A DNA stretch of 64,000 nt, from the NCBI GenBank assembly GCA_930367215.1, contig OV884056.1, positions 251,809,127-251,873,126 of the forward strand, read 5' to 3'. The notes under the pieces are model-generated. The model made no database searches. It had not been told where the DNA came from and saw nothing but the letters and a program-made list of their open reading frames with translations. Every line of letters starts with the position of its first letter. Within the stretch, counting starts at the first letter, position 1. The position numbers and the translations under genes were made by a program. This stretch comes from Pollenia angustigena. Lineage: Eukaryota; Arthropoda; Insecta; Diptera; Polleniidae. Below are positions 23,982 to 35,800 of this stretch, one piece after another.

Positions 23982-26510
23982 ATTGGTAGCTTAATTATAA
24001 CTAAACAAAAATATGGCTTTTAATTTGGAAATTTAGAGAAAAAATTTCCATAATCAAGAGATCTTAGAAAAAATGTATTATAAAGATAAAAATTGTTATA
24101 CAAAAAAGAAACAACTTGTTCTTATTTTTGCTTTCTTCTAATTGGTGTGAAATTGCACGTGAATACGCCAGGTAGTCGCATGTAATACAACTAAGCGCTT
24201 TTAAGCCCAACTAGCAAAATTGATAACACTTGTGCATTGTAATTCATTCTATAAGTTCGTATATATATTTAAGTGTGTATCTGACTGTTTTTATTTTGTT
24301 TTTGTTTTGGTTTTACATTTTTATTTACATTTTTCGATGTACCTACATATTTTAATCATGATGACTACCACTACATTTGCTGCCATTTAAAACACACACT
24401 TGGTAATGCTCACGTAGCACGTATCTCTAGATGCTAAACCGGCAACGTAAAAAGTTATTTTCATCGACTGCGCGAAACCAAATTAAATCAGAATATCTTG
24501 AACAGTCATACAAGACACACTTGTCAATTTATTAGCCAAAAGAAACAAGCAAATTTTCCAATACAATTTTAAAAAATGTTCTTAAAGATTTAAAAAAAGG
24601 AATAAAGTTAAAATAATATCAAAATAAAGAACATTATTTAAAAATAAAAACTATAAACTGGGTCACTTTGTGTAAATAAAGTGAAAACAATTAAAAGCAA
24701 TTATTTTTTGTTTAAATAACAATTTCTTAATTAAAAAAAGTGATAAGATAAAAAAAATATACATATATACTTTATTAAAAACATTTTAAGTTAAAACTTA
24801 ATAATAATTATAAATAAAATAAGAAAATTTTCTACATTTAAAAGTTTCAAATATGAATGTTGATAAAAAAAAGACTTTTTAAAGTGCTGATTATTATAAA
24901 AAAGTGAATAATCTTTTTAATTTTTTGCGATTATCTTTGTTTTAGAAGGTATGATATAATTTTTTCTTGATTTTCTTTATAATTTTATTTTGTTGTATTA
25001 AATGAAAAAGATGTAAACTTCACTTAAATACATATTTATCTAAAAATATATTTATTTAATTAGGCTGTTATCATTTTCGTTTGTTATTTTATTTTTCGAT
25101 TTTAATGATTTCCCTGTATTTTTTATTGAAAGATTTTATTTTAAATCGTCTTTTTCAGCTTTTATGTATGCCCTAGGTATTGTTGTATATGTCTTTTGAA
25201 TTTATATATATGTATGTAGTATAAACATATACATATTAAACTCATATGTGTTCTTTGCATTTATACATTTTCATAAGTTATTTTCCACTTTGTCAAGATA
25301 TATTTTAGCTTAATTGTTGTTTTCCAAAAAGAATGCCATTTATACTATAAATGATATGACCTTTGCTTTATAAATAACATTTCATTTTGGTCATAGTACA
25401 AATTTTACTGTCAAATATCATATGCGAACCTCCTAAAAAAATCGATTTGCTAACAACACGCTTTTTTTTTTTTAAGGAGTTGTAGGGAGTTTTTTCTTTT
25501 CTATAAAAAATCTCTGTTATTATGCGCTGAATTGAGACAAGTGTAGTTGTAACAACCACCTTAATACTTCGGAAATTTCCATTAAAAATATATTTTGTTT
25601 GTTTTAGGAGTGTTTGCGAAATTAAAAATTTTCCATTTAAAGAAAAGTTTAACTGAAAACGGGTTATGCTCAATTAAACTCTTAAGGAGATTATTTTTCA
25701 ATGTAAAGAATATCAAATTCAAATTTATCATAAATTAAAAAAATTAGAAATTATTATGTACTGGTAAAATTTTAAGTTAATTTCAGATTCTTAAAGATTA
25801 AAAGTTTTATTGAATTCTTATTAGAATTTTATTACGTTTTATTTAAAATGATTTACAGCTATGCCGAATCTTATATACCCTTCGCCATGTTAAAAAAAAC
25901 CGAGTTTTATTTCAGCTCAATTTATCCACCTAGCTTGTTTTGTATGGTTTCTATCGAACCTAAACCCTTAACTCGGTAGGAAACTTGTATGGTGGCCATT
26001 TGAAATAATGTACCGATTTGCCTAATATAACTCTTATATTAATTGTTTATTGAAGGTGTTTTGTCTAAGCTTTAATATCATTGAAAATTGAACTTAAGTG
26101 GTTGTAATTCTCATTTGCTTTACAGTTTTATTTGTATAATATCTTTAACTTTGCATTAATCAATGAATAAAGAGAATTTAGCACACATAATCAATGAATT
26201 TAAAATATAGTTGAACCAAATTTGGTCCCCATTATTTCGGTGGAAAAGGTAGTTATTTGTCATTTATGGGCCGCATTGGTTAATTTACTCTGCCAGTAGT
26301 CTATTAAACTTGTTAAGATAAAAGTGAAAAATTCAAGTTTATAAATTATAGGAGGACTTTGAAAAGTTAAAGTTAATGGGTAACATTTCAGATTTCTTTT
26401 CATATGTATGTAGTTTATATAAAAAAAATATTGAAATTTAATTTTGATTTTCAAAATACATAATACAAAATTAGAATATTGGATTAAAATTAATAAATTT
26501 GTAAAAAACC
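23982..26510. other. AT-rich DNA upstream of visible larp exons
   Basis: No exon, repeat family or RNA gene is recognised with confidence. A larp 5' exon or promoter could lie here, for instance around the less AT-rich stretch 24130-24520, but no defining motif supports it. Confidence 0.35.
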
Positions 26511-26890
26511 TTAAGGCCCAACTCTAATAGAGATGCATAAGCTTGCTTAATCTACTGTCAAGAATTAACAACAATTCTCTCAAATGCATTTAAAAAAATA
26601 AAAATAAAATCAAAAATAATTTGATTTCGTTAGTTATTAAGCAAATGACAGTTTAATAAAATTTAACAAAAAGTTTCCTTAAGTTCAATATGGTTTGACA
26701 CATATGACTCACATGTATTCGCACAGTTGCTTAAGCAAATATATTCACCCCTATCTTGAATACAAATTCGTTGGGAGAATTTTCCCTTTTCCCATTTATA
26801 CAATTGAATTAACATAGGAAAAATGGAAAAAGGGAAAAAACTCCGAAGGAATTTTTATTCACGATAGGTGTGATTATAGTTGAGCCTTAA
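26511..26890. mobile_element. 380-bp MITE bounded by TTAA
   Basis: The left end TTAAGGCCCAACTCTAAT and right end ATTATAGTTGAGCCTTAA are inverted (about 15 of 17), with TTAA at both boundaries, as expected for piggyBac-type targeting. An inner inverted pair around TTCACCCCTATC and GATAGGTGTGA (26747-26872) may be a second nested MITE. Confidence 0.6.
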
Positions 26891-27365
26891 CATACAAAAA
26901 ATTTAATTCTTTCGAAAAAGAATATGTGTCCAATTTTTTTTTTAATTATAAACTAAATTTTGAATGAATTTCCAAATTTTCTTTTACAAAAGAATTAAAA
27001 AAATGCGTTTTCGTTTCTTTATGTCGACACAGTTTTACGATCTTTATACATCTAGACGTTTGTAAATGAAAAACAAAAATTAAATTATTAAACATATTTT
27101 GTTCACTTCACACCTTTTGATTGTTATTAAATTCTATAAACACATATAAACTGGGAATTATTTCCTTCCGAAGGTTACTTTATATTATATTCAACATTTT
27201 TTCACATTTTAATTGTTTTTTATATAATGGCTAATGCCAAAAATATACATATGTATGTATGTACATATAAATAAGTTATATGAACGTATAAAACATTTTA
27301 CAATTAATTGACAAAAATTTGTATGTATGTAGGTATATTTTACGTTTTAAATTTTTTCTTTTTAG

Positions 27366-27621
27366 ATTTCAAAACAACAAGCTTCCAGTCCAAAAACTGG
27401 TTCCTCCTCTCCATTAGATAAACGTGTTTTGCAACCCAAACAACCTAAACAGCAACAAACAAAAACATCACAAAACCCAACACCGGCACACAAACAGGGA
27501 GAAAATCAGCCGGCAACCAATACTACTGCAACAACAGCAAATACAGCTAAAAACAACAACGCACAGGCTCAACCCAACACTAAAATACAAGCTGGTAAAA
27601 AAGCAGAGTCAACAACCATTG
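27366..27621 (+). CDS. larp: La-related protein 1, visible coding exon 1 (5' exon missing)
   Basis: This exon encodes 85 codons plus one base of the N-terminal part of La-related protein 1. It is a low-complexity Gln/Pro/Asn/Thr-rich stretch beginning ISKQQASSPKTGSSSPLDKR. The acceptor is a strong pyrimidine run ending TTTTTAG at 27365, and the codon just before it is an in-frame TAG, so the frame must enter by splicing in phase 0. The donor is G|GTGAGT at 27622, leaving phase 1, which joins cleanly to the next exon. There is no start codon here, so a further 5' coding exon must exist upstream; none was recognised in 17-27 kb. Assignment to larp rests on continuity with the downstream exons, not on this exon's own sequence. 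Confidence 0.8.
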
Positions 27622-29375
27622 GTGAGTTTTGCTCAGTGTTGTCATGTCATTTTTTATAAAAAAAAATTAAAAAACCCTCTAAAATCGACCTTTAAAATAA
27701 AAATTCCCCATAAATGGTAAGATTTGGGTAATCATTTTTTTTTAGGTAGTTAGCTTTTTGAAATCTTAATTAAGGTACTAATGTGTAGAATATATAGCAA
27801 AAAAATTCAAATATTTGGTAAAAAAAAGTATTTTGTCTCTCCTGAAAATTAGTTGTTTTTGAGTTACAAGGTTGCGGAAGAAAACCATCGATATGTATAT
27901 AGAGAGTTTTGCAGGAGTATTGAATAATTAACTTACGGGGTTTTGTACGAGATTGATAATGGCTTATGTTGGCATTTTAAAAACGAATAAAATGTCAGTT
28001 TTAACAGAATTTTTTTTACCTTAGCGGTTTTTGCAAGTGGTCTACTCACATATTACATATTTAATTCTGTGGCTGTGACTTTTGAGAAAATTGAAATTAA
28101 ATTGTTTTTAGAGAAGAGTTCTTACTAAAATTTGCTAGCAAACCCCTAATGAAGCTGTTCTGGAAAAAAAAAGATAAGAGAAAACACCTAATGCAACGAT
28201 TAACTCAAAACAGAATAAAATATTGACATTGGCCATTTTAGCACCAAGCCACAGAATTATTCTTGTAATCTGGTTTTACGATCTAAAACTTGTTTTACAA
28301 TTTTCAACAAAATATTTTTTACTGACATCTTTAATATTTTCAATTAAGTTCAAGTTTTCATTTATAAAAAGCCCTTTTGTTTGTAATTTTAAGAGACTTC
28401 AGCAGATGCATTGAAAGTGCTCTTTTATGTACACTTAGTCACTTTTTACGTCCGATTTTTGCAACATTCATTTAGCATTTCGAATAGATTCGGCCTCATT
28501 TTAGCTAAGCTTTTCTAGGTTGCAAAATTGGCAAGTTGGACCAAAAATGGCTTTTTAACGAAATAATTGAAGAAATGGCAAAAATGGCATTTATAATACC
28601 TTCATTTATATTTCTTGTTGCCCTGATATTTAGCAACAAAATTGTTAATCCCCAAAATATGAATACTCATATCCCAAATTTCCCCCAAAATATTTTTACC
28701 CCCTTAATCTTTCCCTAAATAAAAAAAAAAAAAAAAAAAATAATAAATCCCTAAATAAACCCCAAATAAGAGTACGAAAGAAAAAAAGAAAAGAGCAAGT
28801 GTTAAGTTTTTGGTTGTTGTAGTATTAGGTTATGTTGAAAAACTATTGATAATTTTATAGAGTTTCTTTTGTAGGGGTCTACGCTTCTTTTTTAGTTTTC
28901 AAGCTGCAATTTTTATAAATTGCGTTCTTAAATTGAAAACTTAATTATACTTACATATATATACATATTATGTTTAATTTATGGGTATTATATTTGATAA
29001 TAAAAGCACAAAAAACCTTTACAATACAAACTTATAGTATACGTATGTATGTTTGTACAAATACATATGTATGCTTTTAATATAAAATTACAATTTCTTT
29101 CGTGAGTGGTAGTTTAAAATTAATATTAACCTCACATTTGTTTCTTTCATTTGGCCCCACACCCCCCTACTTATTCAAAAGCTATTCCATTATAAGTCAT
29201 CGTCATTTTTTCGTTATTATTTAAACAAAAAAAGAAAAAACAAGTTTAGTGTTCATGCATTTTCTTTTATTGAACGCGTGTTCATTAAAGATTGTAGTAT
29301 AAATTCTATAAATAAATTATTTTTTTTTTAAATACTGTTTTGAAATCGCCTGATATTTAACACACTTATTAATTA
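27622..29375 (+). other. larp intron, 5' part
   Basis: AT-rich intronic DNA between the donor of visible larp exon 1 and the foldback-like element. No gene or clear repeat is visible; several short open frames here have no recognisable content. A poly(A) run lies near 28722-28740. Confidence 0.5.
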
Positions 29376-30747
29376 ACTAGAAATTTTGGCTTAAATCTAG
29401 TTTACCGACGCAGCTCCAAATAAAAAATAAAGTACATAGGTAGATAGAAAATTAAAAAATAAGAAGAAAAAATTAAATAAAAAAGTTGGCGGAAACGCTT
29501 AGTTTTCGAGTTATGGACGTTTTAAGTTTTTATATAAAAGTGTGATTTTCCACTACATTTTTATCTTTATATGGTCAACATTGGTATCATTTTAAAGCTT
29601 TTGACTTAGCGAAGCCGGTACTTACTATCCCAAAGAGGAGCAACTCCTTGCGCCCGGCCGAAGGCCGGCTATGCAGAGTAGCTTTACTTAGCGAAGCCGG
29701 TTCTTGCTATACCATAGAGGAGAAAATCCTTGCGCCCGGCCGAAGGCCGGCTATGCAGAGTAGCTTTACTTAGCGAAGCCGGTTCTTGCTATACCATAGA
29801 GGAGAAAATCCTTGCGCCCGGCCAAAGGCCGGCTATGCAGAGAAGCTTTAGTTAGCGAAGCCGGTATTTGTCATACCAAAGAGGAGCAAATCTTTGCGCA
29901 CGGCCGAAGGCCGGCTATGCAGAGAAGCTTTAGTTAGCGAAGCCGGTATTTGTCATACCAAAGAGGAGCAAATCTTTGCGCCCGGCCGAAGGCCGTCTAT
30001 GCAGAGAAGCTTTACTTAGCGAAGCCGGTTTTTGCTATACCATAGAAAAGAAAATCCTTGCGCCCGGCCGAAGGCCGGCTATGCAGAGTAGTTTTACTTA
30101 GCGAAGCGGGTTCTTGCTATACCATAGATTAGAAAATCCTTGCGCCCGGCCGAAGGCCTGCTATGCAGAGAAGCTTTAGTTAGCGAAGCCGGTATTTGTC
30201 ATATTAAAGAGGAGCACATCTTTGCGCCCGGCCGAAGGCCGGCTATGCAGAGAAGTTTTACTTAGCGAAGCCGGTTTTTGCTATACCATAGAGGAGAAAA
30301 TCCTTACGCCCGGCCGAAGGTCGGCTATGCAGGAGTGTTTTCGTTTGCGACGCCCATGTTTATAATTTGATTACGTTTGTATTACACTTTTATTTAAATA
30401 AACTACATACTAACCTGGTGCACTTCTGTAATATTTTGATGTCAAATGCAAAAAGAATGTAATATGAGGTAAAGAGATAGTAATTTTCAAATAAATTTTG
30501 TATATCTAAAAAGATATGGTCAAAAGCTTTGAAATGATACCAATATTGGCCATATAACGATAAAAATGTAGTGGAAAATCAGACCTTTATATAAAAACTT
30601 AAAACGTCCATAACTTGAAAACTAAGCGTTTCCGCCAACTTTTTTATTTTATTTTTTCTTCTTATTTTTCAATTTTATATCACCCTGGGTACATTTTTTT
30701 TTATTTGGAGCTGCGTCGGTAAACTAGATTTGTTCCGAAATTTTAGT
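29376..30747. mobile_element. foldback-like element with long inverted arms and 82-bp tandem repeats, in a larp intron
   Basis: About 230-bp terminal inverted arms (29376-29604 and 30516-30747) are near identical: both contain the reverse-complement pair around CTAGTTTACCGACGCAGC, the TTGGCGGAAACGCTTAG segment and a GGTATCAT/ATGATACC inner end. Between them lie nine 82-bp tandem repeats and about 170 bp of AT-rich unique DNA. There is no coding capacity, so it is non-autonomous. Long TIRs with internal tandem arrays are typical of foldback and Galileo-like (P superfamily) elements. No clear target duplication was found, so the superfamily stays open. Confidence 0.75.
29605..30342 (+). repeat. 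nine tandem copies of an 82-bp GC-rich unit
   Basis: Units begin at 29605, 29687, 29769, 29851, 29933, 30015, 30097, 30179 and 30261, each exactly 82 bp, starting (C/G)TTAGCGAAGCCGGT. Each contains the dyad CCGGCCGAAGGCCGG (6-bp stem, 3-base loop), occasionally mutated in one arm. Two subtypes exist: A (CTTAGCG, CTATACCATAG) and B (GTTAGCG, GTCATACCAAAG). After an intermediate first unit the order is A A B B A A B A. The array is far more GC-rich than the surrounding intron. Confidence 0.95.
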
Positions 30748-31570
30748 ATGTATGTATACAATATAGTATACAAAAAACTATAGAAAATAATCTTAACATA
30801 ATAATGATTAACTTCAGGTATAAACACAATTGGGACCAACTGCGAACAGCGCGATGAAATCGTTGAGTAAATTCGTCGAACAAGACACAATAAGTGCGAG
30901 AAGAACATTAATCAAATATGTACACAAAGAAGGGCAAAAGGCAGAACAAAGGCAATATTAATGCCAGAAAAGAAAACGTCACAAAAGAAATTTAATGCAA
31001 AATTAAAACAAGTTGGTTAAAATTGTGGCAATATTATAAAAAAAGCAAAAAATATTACTAATTGATGCTTTTAAATTTTCTTAATTTTATTTACAGTGTT
31101 AATGTAAACAAAACCAGCTTATTAATTTATACTACTTTCTGAAGAAAAAGTTGAGTTGGTTACTCGAAAGAAGAATAAGAATATTATTTTCTTAAAACCG
31201 TCCTCACTTACAGCTTCTTCGAATACATAATAGCTTCCGCGAGATCCCAATTTCGAGTTCAGGAACCAACCTAATATTAACAGTAAATAAAATATTTAAA
31301 AAAGAAAAAGTTAAACTTAAATTCAATCTTCAATACAAACAATACAATACAATATTATCTGAAATAAAACTTACGACTTTTTAAGGGAAAATTTCCAGCT
31401 TTAAAATGGCCCTTTGAATCAAAACGATATTCACTTTAATAGGAACTTAAGTAATAGTGGCATTAAAATTTATTAAAATATAATTAAAAAGTTTTCCCTT
31501 TTCTCTTATAATTAAGATTTATTTAAAAATTCAACATTATTTTTATAAATATAAATTTTTTAAATTCCAG
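30748..31570 (+). other. larp intron, 3' part
   Basis: AT-rich intronic sequence ending in the branch and pyrimidine region before the acceptor at 31570. No additional exon or repeat is recognised. Confidence 0.5.
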
Positions 31571-31632
31571 TTGTTTCTAAAAGTGAAGCTAATGCTCCCG
31601 TAGTAAAGGATAAAAAGAAAGTTAATCAAAAA
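31571..31632 (+). CDS. larp: La-related protein 1, visible coding exon 2
   Basis: A 62-bp exon read as VSKSEANAPVVKDKKKVNQK after borrowing one base from the previous exon. The acceptor is TTAAATTCCAG ending at 31570 and the donor is GTAAGT at 31633, giving phase 0. It is short, basic and lies just upstream of the conserved ASDFSNVGDWP block. Both splice phases match the neighbouring exons, which is the main support. The preceding intron is 3949 bp and contains the foldback-like 82-bp repeat element. Confidence 0.85.
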
Positions 31633-31713
31633 GTAAGTTTTCAAAACACAAGAAATGGAAGAAACGTTCCCATATTAAAATAAATTTTTTTTCTTTCTCC
31701 CTTCCTTCTGAAG

Positions 31714-32669
31714 GCTAGTGATTTTAGCAACGTTGGCGACTGGCCAATGCTAATTGGTGGTAAACCTGCTGGTATCGAAATAAAACGTTCAACAAAAAAA
31801 CAACGTTCCAACGCTCAAAAAGAAGAGACTATTTCTAATACAGTTATCACAACAGTACCTGTTGAGAACACTACTGTTGCCACAACTGAAACTACATCGA
31901 AGGATATTAAAGTAACTAGCGAACAAACAGTTGCTTCTACAAGCTCGGCCACAAGTGCAACAAGCTCTTTCAGTGCAGCAGCTACAAAAGACAAAGAAAA
32001 CAATGACCCCAAATCCTCTAATGGTCTGTCACCTCAAGCCACAACGGGCAACAATGAAGCAGCCTCTACCAGTAATGCAGGAAATGGCGTTAATAAGAAA
32101 GTTCCCAAACACAAGTGGAGACCTTTGCAAATCGATCTGGCCAAATCTAGTCGTTCCAAATCAATTGGTCGGCCCACACGCCGAGGTATCACGTCCAATC
32201 AACGCTACTATGAACGCTCCAACCAACGGGGTGACGGTAACGGCCATGAACGGCGCTCAAATGTCTACAACAGCCATGGCGAAGCACAGCATGCTGGAAA
32301 TGCCGGTGCCAACAAGAAGTCTGGCGGGGCTAATGAGTGCATTGATTCCTGGCGTAGCGGCAGCGGCGCCGAACGTTCAAATGAACGGGAATACGAGCGG
32401 CCAGCCCGTACGCAACGGCGCTTCCGGACGTCCTACAGGGGCGGGCGGCAGGGCCGCGGCGGATTCTCAAGATCGGGACCAGGTCGTACGTCAAATCGCA
32501 TACCACGCCATATGTTAGCCAATGGCGAATACGCAAATTATTTGCCGGCGGATGCCGCTGGTACAGATCAATCATTTGTCCTTATGGGTACCCATTATTA
32601 TGGGCCCATGCCTGCTGCTTATATTGAAATGGATGCTCAAAGCGTCAAAGAAGCCATTAAAAAACAAGT
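31714..32669 (+). CDS. larp: La-related protein 1, visible coding exon 3 (RG-rich region and start of La motif)
   Basis: This exon runs from acceptor AAG at 31713 to donor GTATGT at 32670 (phase 2) and encodes about residues 107-425 of the visible protein. It opens with ASDFSNVGDWPMLIGGKP, the FSNVGDWP-type block found before the basic region in LARP1 proteins. A Thr/Ser/Ala-rich stretch, a conserved VPKHKWRPLQIDL segment, and an Arg/Gly-rich tract with several RG and RGG motifs follow, likely contributing to RNA binding. The last residues, SVKEAIKKQV, begin the La motif, which is split by the next intron. Reading on past the donor meets a stop at 32710-32712, so splicing is required. GC content rises clearly over flanking DNA. 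Confidence 0.93.
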
Positions 32670-32746
32670 GTATGTATTTTATTTTAACAACTTTCAAGAA
32701 GATATTGATTAAGAACATAAAATTAATTTTTATATTTCCTATTTAG

Positions 32747-35031
32747 TGAATATTATTTTAGCGATGAAAATCTTACTGGCGATTTCTTTTTACGCCGCAA
32801 AATGGACGACGAAGGTTGCATCCCTGTTACTTTAATCGCTTCGTTCCATAGGGTTCTAGCTCTAACCACAGATGTGGCTTTAATCATTACCGCCATAAAG
32901 GAATCAGATAAAATTGAACTTCTTGAAGGCTACAAGGTGCGCACAAAAACAAATCCCACTATTTGGCCCATCAAAGATGTTTTGGATGCGACCGGAACCC
33001 AAAACCCTGGCTCGACCACAGTTAAGCCCACAGAAAGTGGTGCTGCAACTACTACAGCATCTGCTAAAGATGCAAATGAAACTAAAAATGATGAAAAATT
33101 TACTGCTACAGCAGAATTAACAGCCATTAAAACACTCGGAAAAGCAGCAGCTCCTAGTGATTCTAAAGCAGCTGCTGTCAAAACACCAAATACCTCGCCC
33201 ATCATAACTTATGTTCCCGAAGTGCCTCTGCCACCGATACTGACGTCACCCATGGCAACAAAGCCTTTGAGCTGTATACCACCACCACCGGTGCCACGTA
33301 ATTCGCATAATCTTATACCCACCATGTTGTTGCAACAAGAGAGACAAACACCTGCCCCTGCTTTAAATGCCATCAGTGCTCTCACCAAGAATGTGGAAGC
33401 GGATCAACACACCACGGGTGGAGCGGTGGCTCAATTGGCGGATCATTTAAGTGGACTTGCAGAAAGTGTTAAGACACAAGTCCAACCAAAATGTACTTCG
33501 ACACCCGAAAAGAAGACAGCTACAGCCGGCAGACAATCTAAAAAAGCCGATGACTCATCTTCTGTGGCTGATGAGACAACAGTAGCTGCCGAAACTGCCG
33601 AAGGCATGTGGAAAGAGGTAAAGAGACGCTCTAAATCAAATGCTAATAAAGATACTAAATCAGCTATAAACTCAACACAAACGTCATATTCACAATTGCC
33701 ACTTGACTCTTCTGCCACTACCACTCTCACTTCAACCATATCCACTTCAAAATCCTCCAATTCTTCTTTCATAAATCCAAAAACCGCTTCCTTAAACTCT
33801 ACCAAAACTACAAACAAATCATTATTCTCCAACAACAATAAACCCACTGCCATAAATGCCACCACCACCTCATCAATTGCTTCCTCCAATGTCAACAAAA
33901 ACAACACCACCAATACAACCACCATCAATACCTCCTCTGCCTCCTCCAAAACAGCTGCATTCTCCACCACAACCGCCGGTCAACATCATGGCGAGAAGGA
34001 AGAACTAGACTTTCAATTTGATGAAGAACTTATGGATCACATACCTGCCACTGGACGCGTCAACAACTTTACCGAACACTATTCCGACGATGATGAATCC
34101 GACTACGAGTTTGCCGATCGTGATATTAACAAACTGCTTATTGTTGCGCAAGTACAAAGGGCCCCCAAACACGAGGGCTACGACCGTACGGCCGACTTTA
34201 CATCTCGAACAAAAATCACTCAGGACTTGGAAAATGTTATCAATGATGGCTTGGCCAACTATGAAGAAGACTTGTGGGTAACTGGAAACAATTACCGTAC
34301 GGTCAATGTGATTTCCCAAGAAGATTTCGAAAAACTATCCGGTAGCCAAAAACCCCATTACCAAACAAGACAGCAACAACCGCCTCCACCACCTCCACCC
34401 GCCTACGATGATGAAGACTTGAACAACACTACTTTAAACTCCACGCTGAATTCCACTATAAAATCTCGTCGTGCCCGTTTCTATGCCGCACCCAACTCAC
34501 ATTCAATTGATCTTCGCACACCACGTAAACGCAAAACCCGCCACTCGTCTAATCCACCAGTTGAAGCTCACGTTGGTTGGTTGCTCGACACGGTCGAGCA
34601 CCGACCTCGTACCACTTCAATGGGTTCGTCGGCGGGCACCTCACCCACAACCTCTTCTTATGGCTCATCAGTACCACAATCATTGCCCGTCTTCCAGCAT
34701 CCATCGCACTCTCTGCTGAAGGAAAACAATTTCACGCAACAAGCATATCACAAATATCGCTCACGATGCCTCAAAGAGCGTCGTCGTTTGGGTTATGGAC
34801 AATCACAGGAAATGAATACCTTGTATCGTTTCTGGTCATTCTTCTTGCGTGAAAACTTCAACAAGACCATGTACAATGAATTCCGTTCATTGGCCCTCGA
34901 AGATGCTGGCAATGGTTTCCGTTATGGTTTGGAATGTCTATTCCGTTTCTTTTCATATGGTTTAGAAAAGAAATTCCGTCCAAACATCTATGAAGATTTC
35001 CAAGAGGAAACAATGGCTGATTATGAAACTG
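32747..35031 (+). CDS. larp: La-related protein 1, visible coding exon 4 (La motif, linker, DM15 repeats)
   Basis: LARP1 proteins bind TOP mRNA 5' ends, poly(A) and PABP in the cytoplasm and regulate translation and stability of ribosomal-protein mRNAs. This 2285-bp exon completes the La motif with [20 protein letters not shown] and continues through [14 protein letters not shown] to NPTIWP (about residues 426-500). A long Ser/Thr/Asn/Pro linker follows, with WKEVKRR, a Pro run, and the conserved [12 protein letters not shown] and [14 protein letters not shown] blocks. [16 protein letters not shown] precedes the DM15 region, which begins at [13 protein letters not shown] (about residue 1087) and includes [16 protein letters not shown] and [20 protein letters not shown]. 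The donor is G|GTAAGT at 35032; unspliced reading stops at 35060. The order and spacing of domains match Drosophila and vertebrate LARP1. Confidence 0.96.
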
Positions 35032-35102
35032 GTAAGTTAAAGAGATTGCTTATTTTTTAGGAAAGTTTTTTTTTTATTTTGGATTTTCGTTTTCTATTAA
35101 AG

Positions 35103-35800
35103 GTCAACTTTATGGTTTGGAAAAATTCTGGGCCTTTTTAAAATACTACAAAAATGCTGATAAACTAGAGGTACAACCCAAATTAGCTGAGTATTTGACC
35201 AAATTCAAAAACATCGAGGACTTCCGTGTAGTGGAACCCGAAATCAATGAAATGTTACAAGGTGTGGGTAGTTTAAATCGCGCCCGAAATTTGCAACGTC
35301 ATCGTAGTGTCTCGGAAAGTGATGGCACCAAAGTTGTAACAGCGGGAAGCGGTCGCAGACCCAATACTACCATTACTAATCGTAGTGATTATGTTGGCAA
35401 TAGACAACATCAGCAAACACAACAGCCACAACAAAACCATTATCAACAGCACAATAACTACCAACAAAGCAACAATCATAGACGTACTGGTTCCTTCGGC
35501 AGTAGCACTGTTAGAGTACGTAGCGGTTCTTTGGGCAATAAACCACAAATCGCCAATCGCAATTATCATTATGGTTCACCCAACGAATTGCGACGTAGTG
35601 GTGCTGGTGGCAACGGCAGTAATACGGGTTTAAATAGAAACTATAGACAAAATCAATATCAACAACAGCAACAGAAATCAAAACCAACAATAACTGTTAC
35701 ACAACAACAGCAACAACCGCAAAAACAACAGAAATCGAACGAACAACAATCACAGCAAACTAAAAAATTAACGACAGCGTCTGTAGCGGCGGAAAATTAA
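35103..35800 (+). CDS. larp: La-related protein 1, terminal coding exon 5
   Basis: The terminal exon follows acceptor TATTAAAG at 35102 and ends with TAA at 35798-35800. It finishes the third DM15 repeat, GQLYGLEKFWAFLKYYKNAD, then EYLTKFKNIEDFRVVEPEIN. In LARP1 these helices form the cap- and TOP-binding surface. A disordered tail of about 190 residues follows, with RSVSESDG-type serine stretches, Arg/Ser/Gly repeats, and a C-terminal Gln-rich tract that is typical of fly orthologues. Only a 71-bp intron separates it from exon 4. The five visible exons sum to 4257 nt with a single open frame, which strongly supports the model. Confidence 0.95.

Noticed and set aside
29605..30342. CRISPR-like array
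   Set aside because: Repeats are contiguous 82-bp units without unique spacers, in a fly intron. It is a tandem satellite inside a foldback-like element.
31931..32518. 195-residue plus-strand open frame overlapping larp exon 3
   Set aside because: Alternate frame of the larp exon; the other frame has conserved LARP1 blocks and correct splice phases.
33443..33970. 175-residue minus-strand open frame
   Set aside because: It is antisense to the Ser/Thr/Asn-rich linker of larp exon 4; codon bias on the sense strand leaves the reverse frame open. No motif on the minus strand.
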